Below, in pieces: positions 1 through 6,636 of a DNA stretch of 11,822 bases. Source of the stretch: Candidatus Segatella mututuai (GTDB taxonomy: Bacteria; Bacteroidota; Bacteroidia; Bacteroidales; Bacteroidaceae). Where the stretch lies: the NCBI GenBank assembly GCA_002439605.1, contig DJOI01000085.1, positions 46,646-58,467 of the forward strand, read 5' to 3'. The position numbers and the translations under genes are program-made. The notes below the pieces were generated by a model. It was not told the DNA's origin. It was given only the letters and a program-made list of their open reading frames with translations, and did no database searches. Within the stretch, counting starts at the first letter, position 1; each line of letters opens with the position of its first letter.

Positions 1-13
1 TCTTCACTCAAAA

Positions 14-1213
14 TTACATCGGGCACCCCGTGTCCTCGTCCTCTATGTATTGACTCAAAACTCGTGCGATGCGAATCAAGCCTTGCATCAAGGTCTTGCG
101 AGGGCAAGCGATGTTGAGGCGCAGGAAGCCTTGTCCAGCCTTCTTGCCATACATCGTGCCGCTGTTGACGAATACCTTGCCATCCTTCATCAGCTGCTCG
201 TAAGCCTCGTCGGAGGACAACTCGAACGGCAGGATGTCGAGCCATACGAGGTAGGTGCCTTCCAGTCGGGTGACGCGCACTTGTGGCAACTCGGTGCAGA
301 AGAACTCCTTTACGGCCTGGTAGTTCTCGTAGAGATATTGGTTCAGTTCGTCGAGCCATTCCTCTCCCTCGTTGTAGGCGGTTTGCAGGGCGATGACACC
401 GAAGGGGTTGACGTCGCACACCTCGTTGATGTTGATGGCACGGTCGATGCGACGGCGCAAAGCCTTGTCGGCACAAACGATGTTGGCAATCTGAAGACCG
501 GCGATGTTGAAAGCCTTGGTAGGCGAGTTCAATACCACGCTGTTGTCGCGGCAAGCCTCGCTGATGCTGGCAAACGGGGTGTAGTGATAGCCCGGCATGA
601 TGAGTTCGCAATGGATTTCGTCGGCGATTACCTTCACGTCGTGCTTCAGACAGATGTCGTTCATGCGCTCCAGCTCCTCCTTCTTCCATACACGTCCGGC
701 AGGGTTGTGGGGGTTGCAGAGCACGAAGGCGGTCACCTTCTCGTCGGCACACTTGCGCTCGAAATCCTCGAAGTCTATCTCGTAGGTGGAGTTGTCCACA
801 CGTCTGAGCTCGTTTTCCACCACCTCGCAACCATTGTTGTGGATGCTGGAGAAGAAGCAATTATAGACAGGTGTCTGCACCAAGACCTTCTCGCCCGGCA
901 TGGTGATGGCCTTCAAGGCGCATGAGAGGGCAGGAACAACGCCCGACGTATAGAGAATCCAGTCTTTCTCTATCTTCCAGTTGTGACGGCGAGAGAACCA
1001 GTTGGTGATTGCCTCGTAGTAAGAGTCGGGCACGAGGGTGTAGCCGAAGATGCCGTGGACCACACGCTTCTGTAGGGCTTCGATGATGCAAGGGGCTGTC
1101 TGGAAGTCCATATCGGCCACCCACATCGGGATGACGCCGTCTTCCTTCACCAAGTCCCACTTGTAGGAATTGGTGCCGCGGCGGTCTATGATTTCATCAA
1201 AATTGTACTTCAT
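14..1213 (-). CDS. MalY/PatB-type PLP-dependent C-S lyase / aminotransferase
   Basis: Fold-type I, PLP-dependent enzyme of the MalY/PatB family, 399 residues. Family members act as cystathionine beta-lyases (cleaving C-S bonds of cystathionine or cysteine conjugates to pyruvate, ammonia and a thiol) or as aminotransferases; sequence alone does not settle the substrate. Seen: N-terminal FDEIIDRRGTNSYKWD (about 5-20), the WVADMDF motif (31-37), NPHNPAG (167-173), ADEIH with the pyridine-nitrogen Asp at about 198, the Schiff-base lysine in SPTKAFN (K233), and the carboxylate-binding Arg in GFLRLNIACP (about R365). The start at 1213 is chosen because family homology begins there; the reading frame is open further upstream (to 1564) only by overlap with the next gene. 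It begins 14 bases after the DUF3737 stop, so it is probably the second gene of that operon. Cytoplasmic. Family call firm, exact reaction inferred. Confidence 0.93.
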   Translation of the reverse strand: MKYNFDEIIDRRGTNSYKWDLVKEDGVIPMWVADMDFQTAPCIIEALQKRVVHGIFGYTLVPDSYYEAITNWFSRRHNWKIEKDWILYTSGVVPALSCALKAITMPGEKVLVQTPVYNCFFSSIHNNGCEVVENELRRVDNSTYEIDFEDFERKCADEKVTAFVLCNPHNPAGRVWKKEELERMNDICLKHDVKVIADEIHCELIMPGYHYTPFASISEACRDNSVVLNSPTKAFNIAGLQIANIVCADKALRRRIDRAININEVCDVNPFGVIALQTAYNEGEEWLDELNQYLYENYQAVKEFFCTELPQVRVTRLEGTYLVWLDILPFELSSDEAYEQLMKDGKVFVNSGTMYGKKAGQGFLRLNIACPRKTLMQGLIRIARVLSQYIEDEDTGCPM

Positions 1214-1227
1214 GTTTTCTAAGCTTA

Positions 1228-2085
1228 TTACATTTTCGACTTGTCGATGATTTCGCAAGCCCCGGCAGGTGCCTTGGCGAACTCGGTGTAGGTGATGCTT
1301 CCCACCTCGTCGGCCTCGATGCGCCCCGAGACGGGGTTCTTGATGTTGGTGATGGCACCGCGGATGTGGGCGTCGATGTTGGTGCAGTCCTCGAAGGCAC
1401 GGTCGCACGCCTTGTCGAAGGTGCAATCCTCCAAGGTAACATGGTCCATGTAGCACAGGGGTTGCTCCCCGCTGATGTGGCAACGCACGAACTTGATGTT
1501 CTTGCTGTGCCAGGCGAGGTACTCGCCATTCAGTTCGGAGTCGTAAACCACCACGTTGTCGCACTCCCAGAAGCTGTCCTTGGTCGTAATCTTGGCATGG
1601 TGGACCTCCACGTTCTTGCAGTACTGGAACACGTACTTCGAGTCGCTCTCCAGACCGTCGACGTAGATGTTCTTCGAGAACATGAAGGGATAGGTGCCTT
1701 GGTGGAGCTTCACGTTCTTGATTTTCAGTCCGTCCACCTTCCAGAACGTCTCGTCGGCATCGGTGATGTCGACGTTCTCCAGCTCCAGGTTCTTCATCTC
1801 ACGGAAGAACTTGGGACCGTCGATGGTGCAGTCCTTCATCACCATGTTGTCGCTGTACCAGATGGCGGAGCGGCTCTCCGGGGCGAAATAGCAGTCTGTG
1901 ATCAGCGAGCCGTCAACGTGCCACCACGGATATTTGCCGTAGAACTTGGAGTTGTGGCACTCTATGTTCTTGCAGCATTTGATTCCCGACTCGCCGTCGA
2001 TGATTGCAATATCTTCCAACCGAACGTCGTGAGTGCCGAAGAGCGGACGCTCACCACCATAAGTCTTGTTCTTTATCAGTTCCAT
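1228..2085 (-). CDS. DUF3737 family protein, predicted right-handed beta-helix
   Basis: A 285-residue protein that I recognise as DUF3737, a family of unknown function. The sequence is a ladder of short repeats of the type (N/D)-(I/V)-x-(V/F)-x-x-(C/S/A), with recurring W and YC positions (YPWWHVDGSLI, SAIWYSDNMVM, YVFQYCKNVEV, SFWECDNVVV, YLAWHSKNIKF, QPLCYMDHVTL). This is what a parallel beta-helix coil looks like. No signal peptide is visible, so it is probably cytoplasmic, which is unusual for beta-helix proteins that mostly act on extracellular polysaccharide. I chose the start at MELIKNKTYGGERPLFG, where family homology begins; a longer in-frame start at 2145 would lie upstream of the promoter -7 element. 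First gene of a two-gene unit with the MalY/PatB enzyme. No catalytic residues can be named and no function is assigned. Confidence 0.9.
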   Translation of the reverse strand: MELIKNKTYGGERPLFGTHDVRLEDIAIIDGESGIKCCKNIECHNSKFYGKYPWWHVDGSLITDCYFAPESRSAIWYSDNMVMKDCTIDGPKFFREMKNLELENVDITDADETFWKVDGLKIKNVKLHQGTYPFMFSKNIYVDGLESDSKYVFQYCKNVEVHHAKITTKDSFWECDNVVVYDSELNGEYLAWHSKNIKFVRCHISGEQPLCYMDHVTLEDCTFDKACDRAFEDCTNIDAHIRGAITNIKNPVSGRIEADEVGSITYTEFAKAPAGACEIIDKSKM

Positions 2086-2114
2086 TGTCTTATATTTATT
2101 TCTGTTTTCGCTTG

Positions 2115-2122
2115 CAAAGTTA
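2115..2122 (-). promoter_or_regulatory. Bacteroidetes-type -7 element for DUF3737-malY
   Basis: On the minus strand the sequence reads TAACTTTG, a perfect match to the Bacteroidetes primary sigma -7 consensus TAnnTTTG. It sits 30 bases upstream of the chosen DUF3737 start, giving a leader of roughly 20-25 bases. No good TTG/TTTG -33 box lies at the expected distance; a TTTG is present only 12 bases upstream. The -7 match is seen; transcription is inferred. Confidence 0.6.
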
Positions 2123-2176
2123 CAAAAATAATGCCAAAGTTCCACTATCTACTTTACGGAAAGATGTAACATTATT

Positions 2177-2206
2177 ACTGACGGGGATGCTGACGCTGAC
2201 ACTGAC
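2177..2206. repeat. short (A/G)CTGAC hexamer repeat
   Basis: Four copies of an (A/G)CTGAC hexamer: ACTGAC at 2177-2182, GCTGAC at 2189-2194, GCTGAC at 2195-2200 and ACTGAC at 2201-2206, the last three in perfect tandem. It lies between the mdh terminator and the DUF3737 promoter region. Function unknown; it could be replication slippage or a protein-binding array. Confidence 0.5.
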
Positions 2207-2228
2207 AGTTGGAAAATCCGCTTAATGG

Positions 2229-2271
2229 AAAAAGGCTGAATGAAAGAAAAGTCTCTTGTCATTCAGCCTTT
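2229..2271 (-). terminator. rho-independent terminator of mdh
   Basis: A perfect 12-bp stem (arms 2231-2242 and 2260-2271) with a 17-nt loop, followed on the minus strand by five U residues that overlap the stem base. It lies 35 bases beyond the mdh stop codon. Very likely the main 3' end of the mdh transcript, separating it from the DUF3737-malY unit. Confidence 0.88.
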
Positions 2272-2305
2272 GTTCGTATTATATAAAAATACCGATTGAA
2301 GATGT

Positions 2306-3298
2306 TTACAAGTTAGGGTTCATCTTGGTCCACTCTGCTACTGGAGGAACGATGCCGAGCTCTACGATCTCGTCGCGCATCTTGCAGAGGTGCTCGTAAG
2401 ACTTGTTCAAGTCGGCAATCTCCTCGGGAGTGCCTGTGGGCTCTACGAAGTGAACGCCAGTCTTGTCGATAGTGGTAGGCATGGCCATCATCACGTTCTT
2501 GAAGCCGAGCTTGTCGTGGTTGACGTAGCAACCTGCTGGCAATGTGAACTTCTCGCCGCCCATGGCAGCCTCAATCATCTTGACAGCGTTGTAAGCCGGG
2601 CTCTGGAATGAAGAACGACCGCGGAGCTTGATGATGTGGGAACCACCCTGTACGGTGTTGTGCTTGATTTCTTCCCAGCGGTCTGCAGAAAGACCCATCT
2701 CTGACAATGGCTTGCCATCGATTTTTACCTGGGAAGCGAATACTGCCATCTGCTCGCCGTGACCACCGTAAGTGTGGGCACCTGTTACCTTGTCCTGCTG
2801 AACGCCGAACTCGAGGGCCAAAGCCTGCTGGAGGCGAGTAGAGTCGAGGGCTGCGAGTGATGTCAACTGGTTTGGCTTCAAACCAGAGTGGATCAAAGCT
2901 GTGAGAGCTGTTACGTCGGCTGGGTTGAAGATAACCACTACGTGCTCAACCTCTGGGCAGTACTTCTTGATGTTGTCACCGAACTCGGCGGCAATCTTGC
3001 AGTTACCCTTGAGGAGGTCCTCACGAGTCATGCCCTCCTTGCGAGGAGCACCACCAGAAGAGATGATATATTTAGCGCCAGTGAAAGCTTCCTCTGGGTT
3101 AACGGTGTAAGTTACGTTGACGCCTGGGAACGCGCACTGCTGAATCTCATCGAATACACCATGAACACCAGGCTCATAGATATCGTAAAGACAAATGTTT
3201 GGAGTAAGACCGAGCATCAAAGCGCTCTGTACCATGTTTGAACCAATCATGCCGCCGGCACCGACGATCAAAAGTTTGTCATTAGTTAAAAATTTCAT
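2306..3298 (-). CDS. mdh: malate dehydrogenase
   Basis: NAD-dependent malate dehydrogenase of the LDH/MDH superfamily, 330 residues, interconverting malate and oxaloacetate in the cytoplasm. In Bacteroidales this step is part of the reductive branch from oxaloacetate towards fumarate and succinate. Seen: dinucleotide-binding VGAGGMIGS (12-20); D39 after the second beta-strand, which fits NAD rather than NADP; active-site-loop arginines R86 and R92 in APRKEGMTR; N125 in IFNPAD; the catalytic triad region D152-S-T-R155 with H180 in YGGHGEQM. The length and the N-terminal MKFLTNDKL match Bacteroides/Prevotella enzymes, which are longer than the usual 310-315. Monocistronic, with its own terminator and a leader of about 115 bases. 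Codon use is biased like the ribosomal genes, suggesting high expression. No truncation. Confidence 0.96.
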   Translation of the reverse strand: MKFLTNDKLLIVGAGGMIGSNMVQSALMLGLTPNICLYDIYEPGVHGVFDEIQQCAFPGVNVTYTVNPEEAFTGAKYIISSGGAPRKEGMTREDLLKGNCKIAAEFGDNIKKYCPEVEHVVVIFNPADVTALTALIHSGLKPNQLTSLAALDSTRLQQALALEFGVQQDKVTGAHTYGGHGEQMAVFASQVKIDGKPLSEMGLSADRWEEIKHNTVQGGSHIIKLRGRSSFQSPAYNAVKMIEAAMGGEKFTLPAGCYVNHDKLGFKNVMMAMPTTIDKTGVHFVEPTGTPEEIADLNKSYEHLCKMRDEIVELGIVPPVAEWTKMNPNL

Positions 3299-3418
3299 AA
3301 CTACTATTTGTTTAAGAGTTTATAATTCTTTTCTTTCGTGTCAAAATGTGCTACCTTCCTGCGGAAAGGGCAATCTGCATTGCCACAGATTGCGAAAAGT
3401 ATCTTTCTCCTCTTTCCG
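3299..3418 (-). promoter_or_regulatory. mdh 5' leader with competing RNA helices
   Basis: The predicted untranslated leader of mdh is about 115 bases. On the minus-strand RNA, CGGAAAG (3418-3412) can pair with CUUUCCG (3368-3362) and enclose two hairpins: a small one (3407-3403 with 3399-3395, 3-nt loop, one G-U pair) and a perfect 8-bp GCAAUCUG/CAGAUUGC stem (3393-3386 with 3377-3370, 8-nt loop). An alternative hairpin pairs part of the same CUUUCC strand with the downstream GGAAGG (3369-3363 with 3359-3354, 3-nt loop), and excludes the outer helix. Neither form ends in a U-run. The pairings are seen; folding and regulation are inferred. I do not recognise a known riboswitch class. Confidence 0.45.
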
Positions 3419-3422
3419 ACCG

Positions 3423-3430
3423 CAAAATTA
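3423..3430 (-). promoter_or_regulatory. -7 element of mdh promoter
   Basis: Minus strand reads TAATTTTG, matching TAnnTTTG. The expected -33 position carries no clear TTG, so the promoter is supported by the -7 box only. It would place the transcript start near 3416, immediately before the outer helix of the mdh leader. Confidence 0.5.
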
Positions 3431-3470
3431 ATAAAAAGTAATGTAAAACGTGCATTATTTTCCGCTTAAA

Positions 3471-3502
3471 TTTGTTGTTAATTCTTAAAATTATTATCTT
3501 TG
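3471..3502 (+). promoter_or_regulatory. promoter of pepP
   Basis: TTTG at 3471-3474, a 20-base spacer, then TATCTTTG at 3495-3502: an excellent match to the Bacteroidetes consensus. The -7 box ends 25 bases upstream of the pepP ATG, giving a leader of under 20 bases with no Shine-Dalgarno. It is divergent from the mdh promoter in the same intergenic region. Confidence 0.8.
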
Positions 3503-3527
3503 TAATCTCTAATTAGCAATTAAGGAT

Positions 3528-5318
3528 ATGGTAGACGCAATAAAACAAAGATTAGACAGCTTGAGGGAAGTGATGAGGCGAGAAAAATTGGCTGCTTTCA
3601 TCTTCCCCAGCACCGATGCTCATCATAGCGAATATGTGGCGCCTCATTGGCAGGGGCGTGAGTGGATATCGGGCTTCGACGGCTCGGCGGGAACGGTGGT
3701 GGTGACTCTTACGCAGGCAGCCTTGTGGACGGATTCCCGTTATTTCCTGGCGGCGGAGCAACAGTTGCAAGGCACTGGGTATCAATTGATGAAGATGCGC
3801 GTGGAAGGCACGCCTACCATCGCTCAGTGGTTGGGCGGGCAGTTGGCTGGTGTCGATTCTCCTGAGGTGGGACTCGACGGAATGGTCAATTCCTATCATG
3901 AGACGCAGGCTCTTGCCGCGGAGCTTCGCAAGGCTGGGGGCATCACGGTGCGTACCAATTTCGATCCGCTGGATGTAATCTGGACAGATCGTCCGCCTGT
4001 TCCTGACAATCCCATCGAGATACAGCCCTTGGAATATGCAGGCGAGACGTATCGGTCGAAGCTCTTGCGCATCAGGCAGGCTCTTCGCGCCCGGCATGCT
4101 GACGGCATGCTCGTGTCGGCTCTCGACGACATTGCCTGGACGCTCAATCTCCGTGGTACGGACGTCCACTGTGTGCCTGTCTTCGTGAGCTATCTGCTTA
4201 TTGCTTCCGACAAGGTGTCTCTTTTTGTCGACGAGCGGAAGCTCACACCCCGGGTGAAGGCTTATCTTGCCGAGAACGAAGTGTCCGTATATAAATATAA
4301 TAAGGTGGAAGATGAACTGAAGGCTTATCCGGAATACAACATCCTGCTTGATGGCGATGAGACGAGCTATCGGCTGTGGAAGGCCGTGAGGTGCCCGGAA
4401 ATCGTTTCCTCGGCTTCGCCAATCCCTGCGATGAAGGCAGTCAAGAACGAGGCAGAGGTGATGGGCTTCCACCGGGCCATGCTGCGAGATGGGGTGGCGA
4501 TGGTGAAGTTCCTGCGCTGGCTGGTTCCTGCCGTGGAGAAAGGCGGGCAGACCGAAATGTCGGTGGCCCGCAAGTTGATGTCCTTGCGCTCGGAGCAACC
4601 CCTTTTCCGCGATCTTTCCTTCGACACCATTGCCGGCTATCAGGAGCATGGCGCCATCGTGCATTATGAAGCCACGCCGCAGACCGATGCCCGGCTCCGT
4701 CCGGAAGGGCTGCTTCTCATAGACTCTGGGGCGCAGTATCAGGACGGAACCACGGACATAACCCGCACGATAGCCCTTGGCCCTGTGACCGAGAAGATGA
4801 AACACATCTATACGCTTGTTCTCAAGGCTCACATCCAGCTGGAACTCGTTAAGTTCCCCGATGGCGCTTCAGGCACTCAGCTTGATGCGGTGGGGCGTGG
4901 GTGCCTTTGGCGCGAGGGACTCAACTACTTGCATGGCACAGGCCATGGAGTGGGCTCTTATCTGAGCGTGCATGAAGGTCCTCATCAGATTCGTATGGAA
5001 TGGAAACCTACCCCGCTGAGGGCTGGGATGACCATTACCGACGAGCCTGGCATCTATCTGGCGGGTGAATTCGGCGTGCGCATAGAGAACACCTTGCTCG
5101 TCACAGACTATGTGCAGACGGATTTCGGCAAATTCTTGCAGATGGAGCCGCTTACTCTTTGCCCCATAGACACAGCCCCCATAGACGCGGGCCTGCTGAC
5201 GGCGGACGAAAAGAAATGGCTCGATGATTATCATCACATGGTGTTCGAAAAATTGTCACCTTGGCTTGGGGAAGATGATAAAAAGTGGCTCGAGGAAGCC
5301 ACGAAGCCGATAAAATGA
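3528..5318 (+). CDS. pepP: Xaa-Pro aminopeptidase (M24B, aminopeptidase P)
   Basis: Metallo-peptidase of family M24B that removes the N-terminal residue when the second is proline. The 596-residue length and layout match the three-domain type of eukaryotic cytosolic XPNPEP1 rather than the shorter E. coli PepP: two creatinase-like N-terminal domains (about 1-300) and a C-terminal pita-bread catalytic domain (about 305-530), followed by a C-terminal tail. All five metal ligands are visible: D399 (LLLIDSG), D410 (TTDITRT), H473 (HGTGHGVG), E506 (TDEPGIY) and E520 (VRIENT). Supporting histidines H379, H469 and H482 fall at the spacing expected from the human enzyme. No signal peptide, so cytoplasmic; role in peptide recycling. 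Monocistronic by appearance: own promoter, and about 140 bases to rpsU which has its own promoter. I see no terminator hairpin after it. Codons are GC-rich and less optimised than in its translation-gene neighbours. Confidence 0.95.
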   Translation: MVDAIKQRLDSLREVMRREKLAAFIFPSTDAHHSEYVAPHWQGREWISGFDGSAGTVVVTLTQAALWTDSRYFLAAEQQLQGTGYQLMKMRVEGTPTIAQWLGGQLAGVDSPEVGLDGMVNSYHETQALAAELRKAGGITVRTNFDPLDVIWTDRPPVPDNPIEIQPLEYAGETYRSKLLRIRQALRARHADGMLVSALDDIAWTLNLRGTDVHCVPVFVSYLLIASDKVSLFVDERKLTPRVKAYLAENEVSVYKYNKVEDELKAYPEYNILLDGDETSYRLWKAVRCPEIVSSASPIPAMKAVKNEAEVMGFHRAMLRDGVAMVKFLRWLVPAVEKGGQTEMSVARKLMSLRSEQPLFRDLSFDTIAGYQEHGAIVHYEATPQTDARLRPEGLLLIDSGAQYQDGTTDITRTIALGPVTEKMKHIYTLVLKAHIQLELVKFPDGASGTQLDAVGRGCLWREGLNYLHGTGHGVGSYLSVHEGPHQIRMEWKPTPLRAGMTITDEPGIYLAGEFGVRIENTLLVTDYVQTDFGKFLQMEPLTLCPIDTAPIDAGLLTADEKKWLDDYHHMVFEKLSPWLGEDDKKWLEEATKPIK

Positions 5319-5348
5319 ATGTTTTAAAGCAAAAAAACGTGTAAAATC

Positions 5349-5379
5349 TTGGTAGTTTGATAAATAAAGCGTAATTTTG
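5349..5379 (+). promoter_or_regulatory. promoter of rpsU
   Basis: TTG at 5349-5351, 20-base spacer, TAATTTTG at 5372-5379. The -33 region extends as TTGGTAGTTTGA, shared in part with two later promoters in the window. The -7 box is followed by a small dyad, TTTGC-ACCC-GCAAA (5376-5389), across the expected start site. The leader to the rpsU ATG would be about 75 bases. Confidence 0.75.
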
Positions 5380-5458
5380 CACCCGCAAATTGTGGCACTA
5401 TGCCCTTTGGCAAAGAAAAAACATAAGTTTAACATAATAAATTAAAAGCAAAAACAAA

Positions 5459-5650
5459 ATGATTATTGTACCAGTTAAAGACGGTGAGAACATCGAGAGA
5501 GCTCTCAAGAAGTTTAAGAGAAAGTTCGAAAAGACAGGCATTGTTAAGGAGCTCCGCGCTCGCCAGCAGTATGACAAGCCTTCTGTTTTGAAGCGTCTCA
5601 AGATGGAACATGCCATCTACGTACAGAAGTTGCGCGCAAACGAGGAATAA
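5459..5650 (+). CDS. rpsU: 30S ribosomal protein bS21
   Basis: Small basic protein of the 30S subunit, 63 residues, beginning MIIVPVKDGENIERALKKFKRK and rich in K/R (about 17 basic residues), the usual bS21 pattern. bS21 sits near the 3' end of 16S rRNA. In studied Bacteroidetes (Flavobacterium johnsoniae) it helps sequester the anti-Shine-Dalgarno, which explains the general lack of SD use in the phylum. The leader is A-rich and has no SD; it holds a TGCC-CTTT-GGCA hairpin (5401-5412) and an eight-codon upstream frame (5400-5426). Flavobacterial rpsU genes often carry a strong SD for autoregulation; this one does not. No terminator hairpin follows, so transcription may continue into the recombinase gene, which also has its own promoter. 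Confidence 0.96.
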   Translation: MIIVPVKDGENIERALKKFKRKFEKTGIVKELRARQQYDKPSVLKRLKMEHAIYVQKLRANEE

Positions 5651-5671
5651 TATTAAAAAAAACTCAAAAAA

Positions 5672-5703
5672 TTTGGTAGTTCAAATTAATTTTCGTACTT
5701 TCG
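5672..5703 (+). promoter_or_regulatory. promoter of xer-hpf
   Basis: TTTG at 5672-5675, 20-base spacer, TACTTTCG at 5696-5703, one base off TAnnTTTG. The -33 extends as TTTGGTAGTT, as at rpsU. A perfect 10-bp palindrome, TTGTCGACAA (5704-5713), lies directly on the expected transcription start. Promoter inferred from motif and position. Confidence 0.65.
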
Positions 5704-5732
5704 TTGTCGACAAAGGTAATGAGTAACGTAAA

Positions 5733-6614
5733 ATGACTGTCAAAGAGTTCCTTGATTACTTGTCGCAGGAGGTCAACAGGTCTCCGAGGACAGTGTCAAG
5801 TTATGCCGAAGACCTGTATGCTTTTGAGGCATACTTCTTGGAGAAAGATGAAGGATTGACGTGGGTGACCATAGATTCCGACATCATCCGAGACTGGATG
5901 GAAAGCATGGTCGACAAGGGCAATAGCCCCAGCACGGTGGCACGTCGCCTCAGTGCGGTGAAAGGCTTCTTTAGGTTCGCCCTTGCACGAGGCTCTGTCG
6001 CCTCGGATCCAGCTCACGCCATTCAGAGCCCTAAGCGCGGCAGGCCTCTCCCACAGTTCTTGAAAGAGAACGAAATCAACGATTTGCTTGACAAGCAAGC
6101 GTGGGGGGAGGACTTCAAAGGTGTCAGGGACCGCTTGATGATCATGATGTTCTACGAGACGGGCGTTCGCTTGTCGGAACTCGTGGGCTTGGATGATGGG
6201 GCGGTGAACTTGCCCGGAAAATTCATCAAGGTGACGGGAAAAGGCAACAAGCAACGCGTTATTCCCTTTGGTGACGAGCTGAAATCTGCGATAGAGAAAT
6301 ATGTGGAAGAGCGGAATCGGTGTGTCGGTCGTAGGACGGCGGCGGTGTTTGTCTCTGAAGCAGGAATGCGTATAAGCGCCGGTTCGGTGCAACGCATCGT
6401 AAGGGAAAACCTCGCAAGATTCTCCTCGTTGAAGAAGAAAAGCCCGCATGTGCTAAGGCATACGTTTGCTACTGCCATGCTAAACCACGGGGCAGACATT
6501 GAGAGTTTGAAGCAATTGCTTGGTCATTCGCGTCTCTCCACGACGGAGATTTATACGCATACGACCTTTGAGCAGTTGAAGCGAGTTTATACGGAAGCCC
6601 ACCCAAGGGCATAA
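5733..6614 (+). CDS. xerC: XerC/XerD-type tyrosine recombinase
   Basis: Site-specific tyrosine recombinase, 293 residues, the length of chromosomal XerC/XerD. N-terminal SAM-like core-binding domain (about 2-85) and C-terminal catalytic domain (about 105-285). The catalytic set is complete: R146 (TGVRLSEL), K170 (VTGKGNKQR), H239 and R242 (HVLRHTFAT), H265 (LLGHSRLST), nucleophile Y274 (EIYTHTT). Xer proteins resolve chromosome dimers at dif during division. No integrase-type accessory domain, attachment-site duplication or mobile cargo is visible, and the gene is embedded among core translation genes, so a housekeeping Xer is the best reading; XerC versus XerD cannot be decided here. It is followed 22 bases later by hpf, so the two are probably co-transcribed. 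The ATG at 5733 overlaps the stop of a five-codon frame starting at 5719. Confidence 0.9.
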   Translation: MTVKEFLDYLSQEVNRSPRTVSSYAEDLYAFEAYFLEKDEGLTWVTIDSDIIRDWMESMVDKGNSPSTVARRLSAVKGFFRFALARGSVASDPAHAIQSPKRGRPLPQFLKENEINDLLDKQAWGEDFKGVRDRLMIMMFYETGVRLSELVGLDDGAVNLPGKFIKVTGKGNKQRVIPFGDELKSAIEKYVEERNRCVGRRTAAVFVSEAGMRISAGSVQRIVRENLARFSSLKKKSPHVLRHTFATAMLNHGADIESLKQLLGHSRLSTTEIYTHTTFEQLKRVYTEAHPRA

Positions 6615-6626
6615 CCTTTTAAAAAC

Positions 6627-6632
6627 GGAGGT
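6627..6632 (+). promoter_or_regulatory. strong Shine-Dalgarno of hpf
   Basis: GGAGGT, complementary to the CCUCC of 16S rRNA, 4 bases before the hpf ATG. It is the only full SD ahead of any gene in this window; all other genes have A-rich or unremarkable upstream regions. It supports the chosen hpf start. Confidence 0.8.
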
Positions 6633-6636
6633 CACT

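Noticed and set aside
50..925. Long plus-strand open frame (291 codons) opposite the MalY/PatB gene
   Set aside because: It is antisense to a well-supported enzyme; its translation resembles no family and is explained by codon bias of the real gene on the other strand.
1214..1564. 117-residue N-terminal extension of the MalY/PatB protein
   Set aside because: The extension overlaps DUF3737 in another frame and is Arg/His-rich noise; homology begins at the internal ATG at 1213.
1366..2169. Plus-strand open frame (267 codons) opposite DUF3737
   Set aside because: Antisense shadow of a gene with clear family homology; Val/Leu-rich translation without domain features.
3552..4832. Minus-strand open frame of 426 codons opposite pepP
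   Set aside because: Striking in length, but pepP has every metal ligand intact and a good promoter. The antisense product is His/Arg-rich with no recognisable fold, as expected from GC-rich codon shadowing.
5733..6614. Integrase of a mobile element
   Set aside because: No attachment-site repeats, no cargo and no adjacent excisionase; the gene lies among core translation genes and has the length of housekeeping Xer. The nearby tRNA genes are intact.
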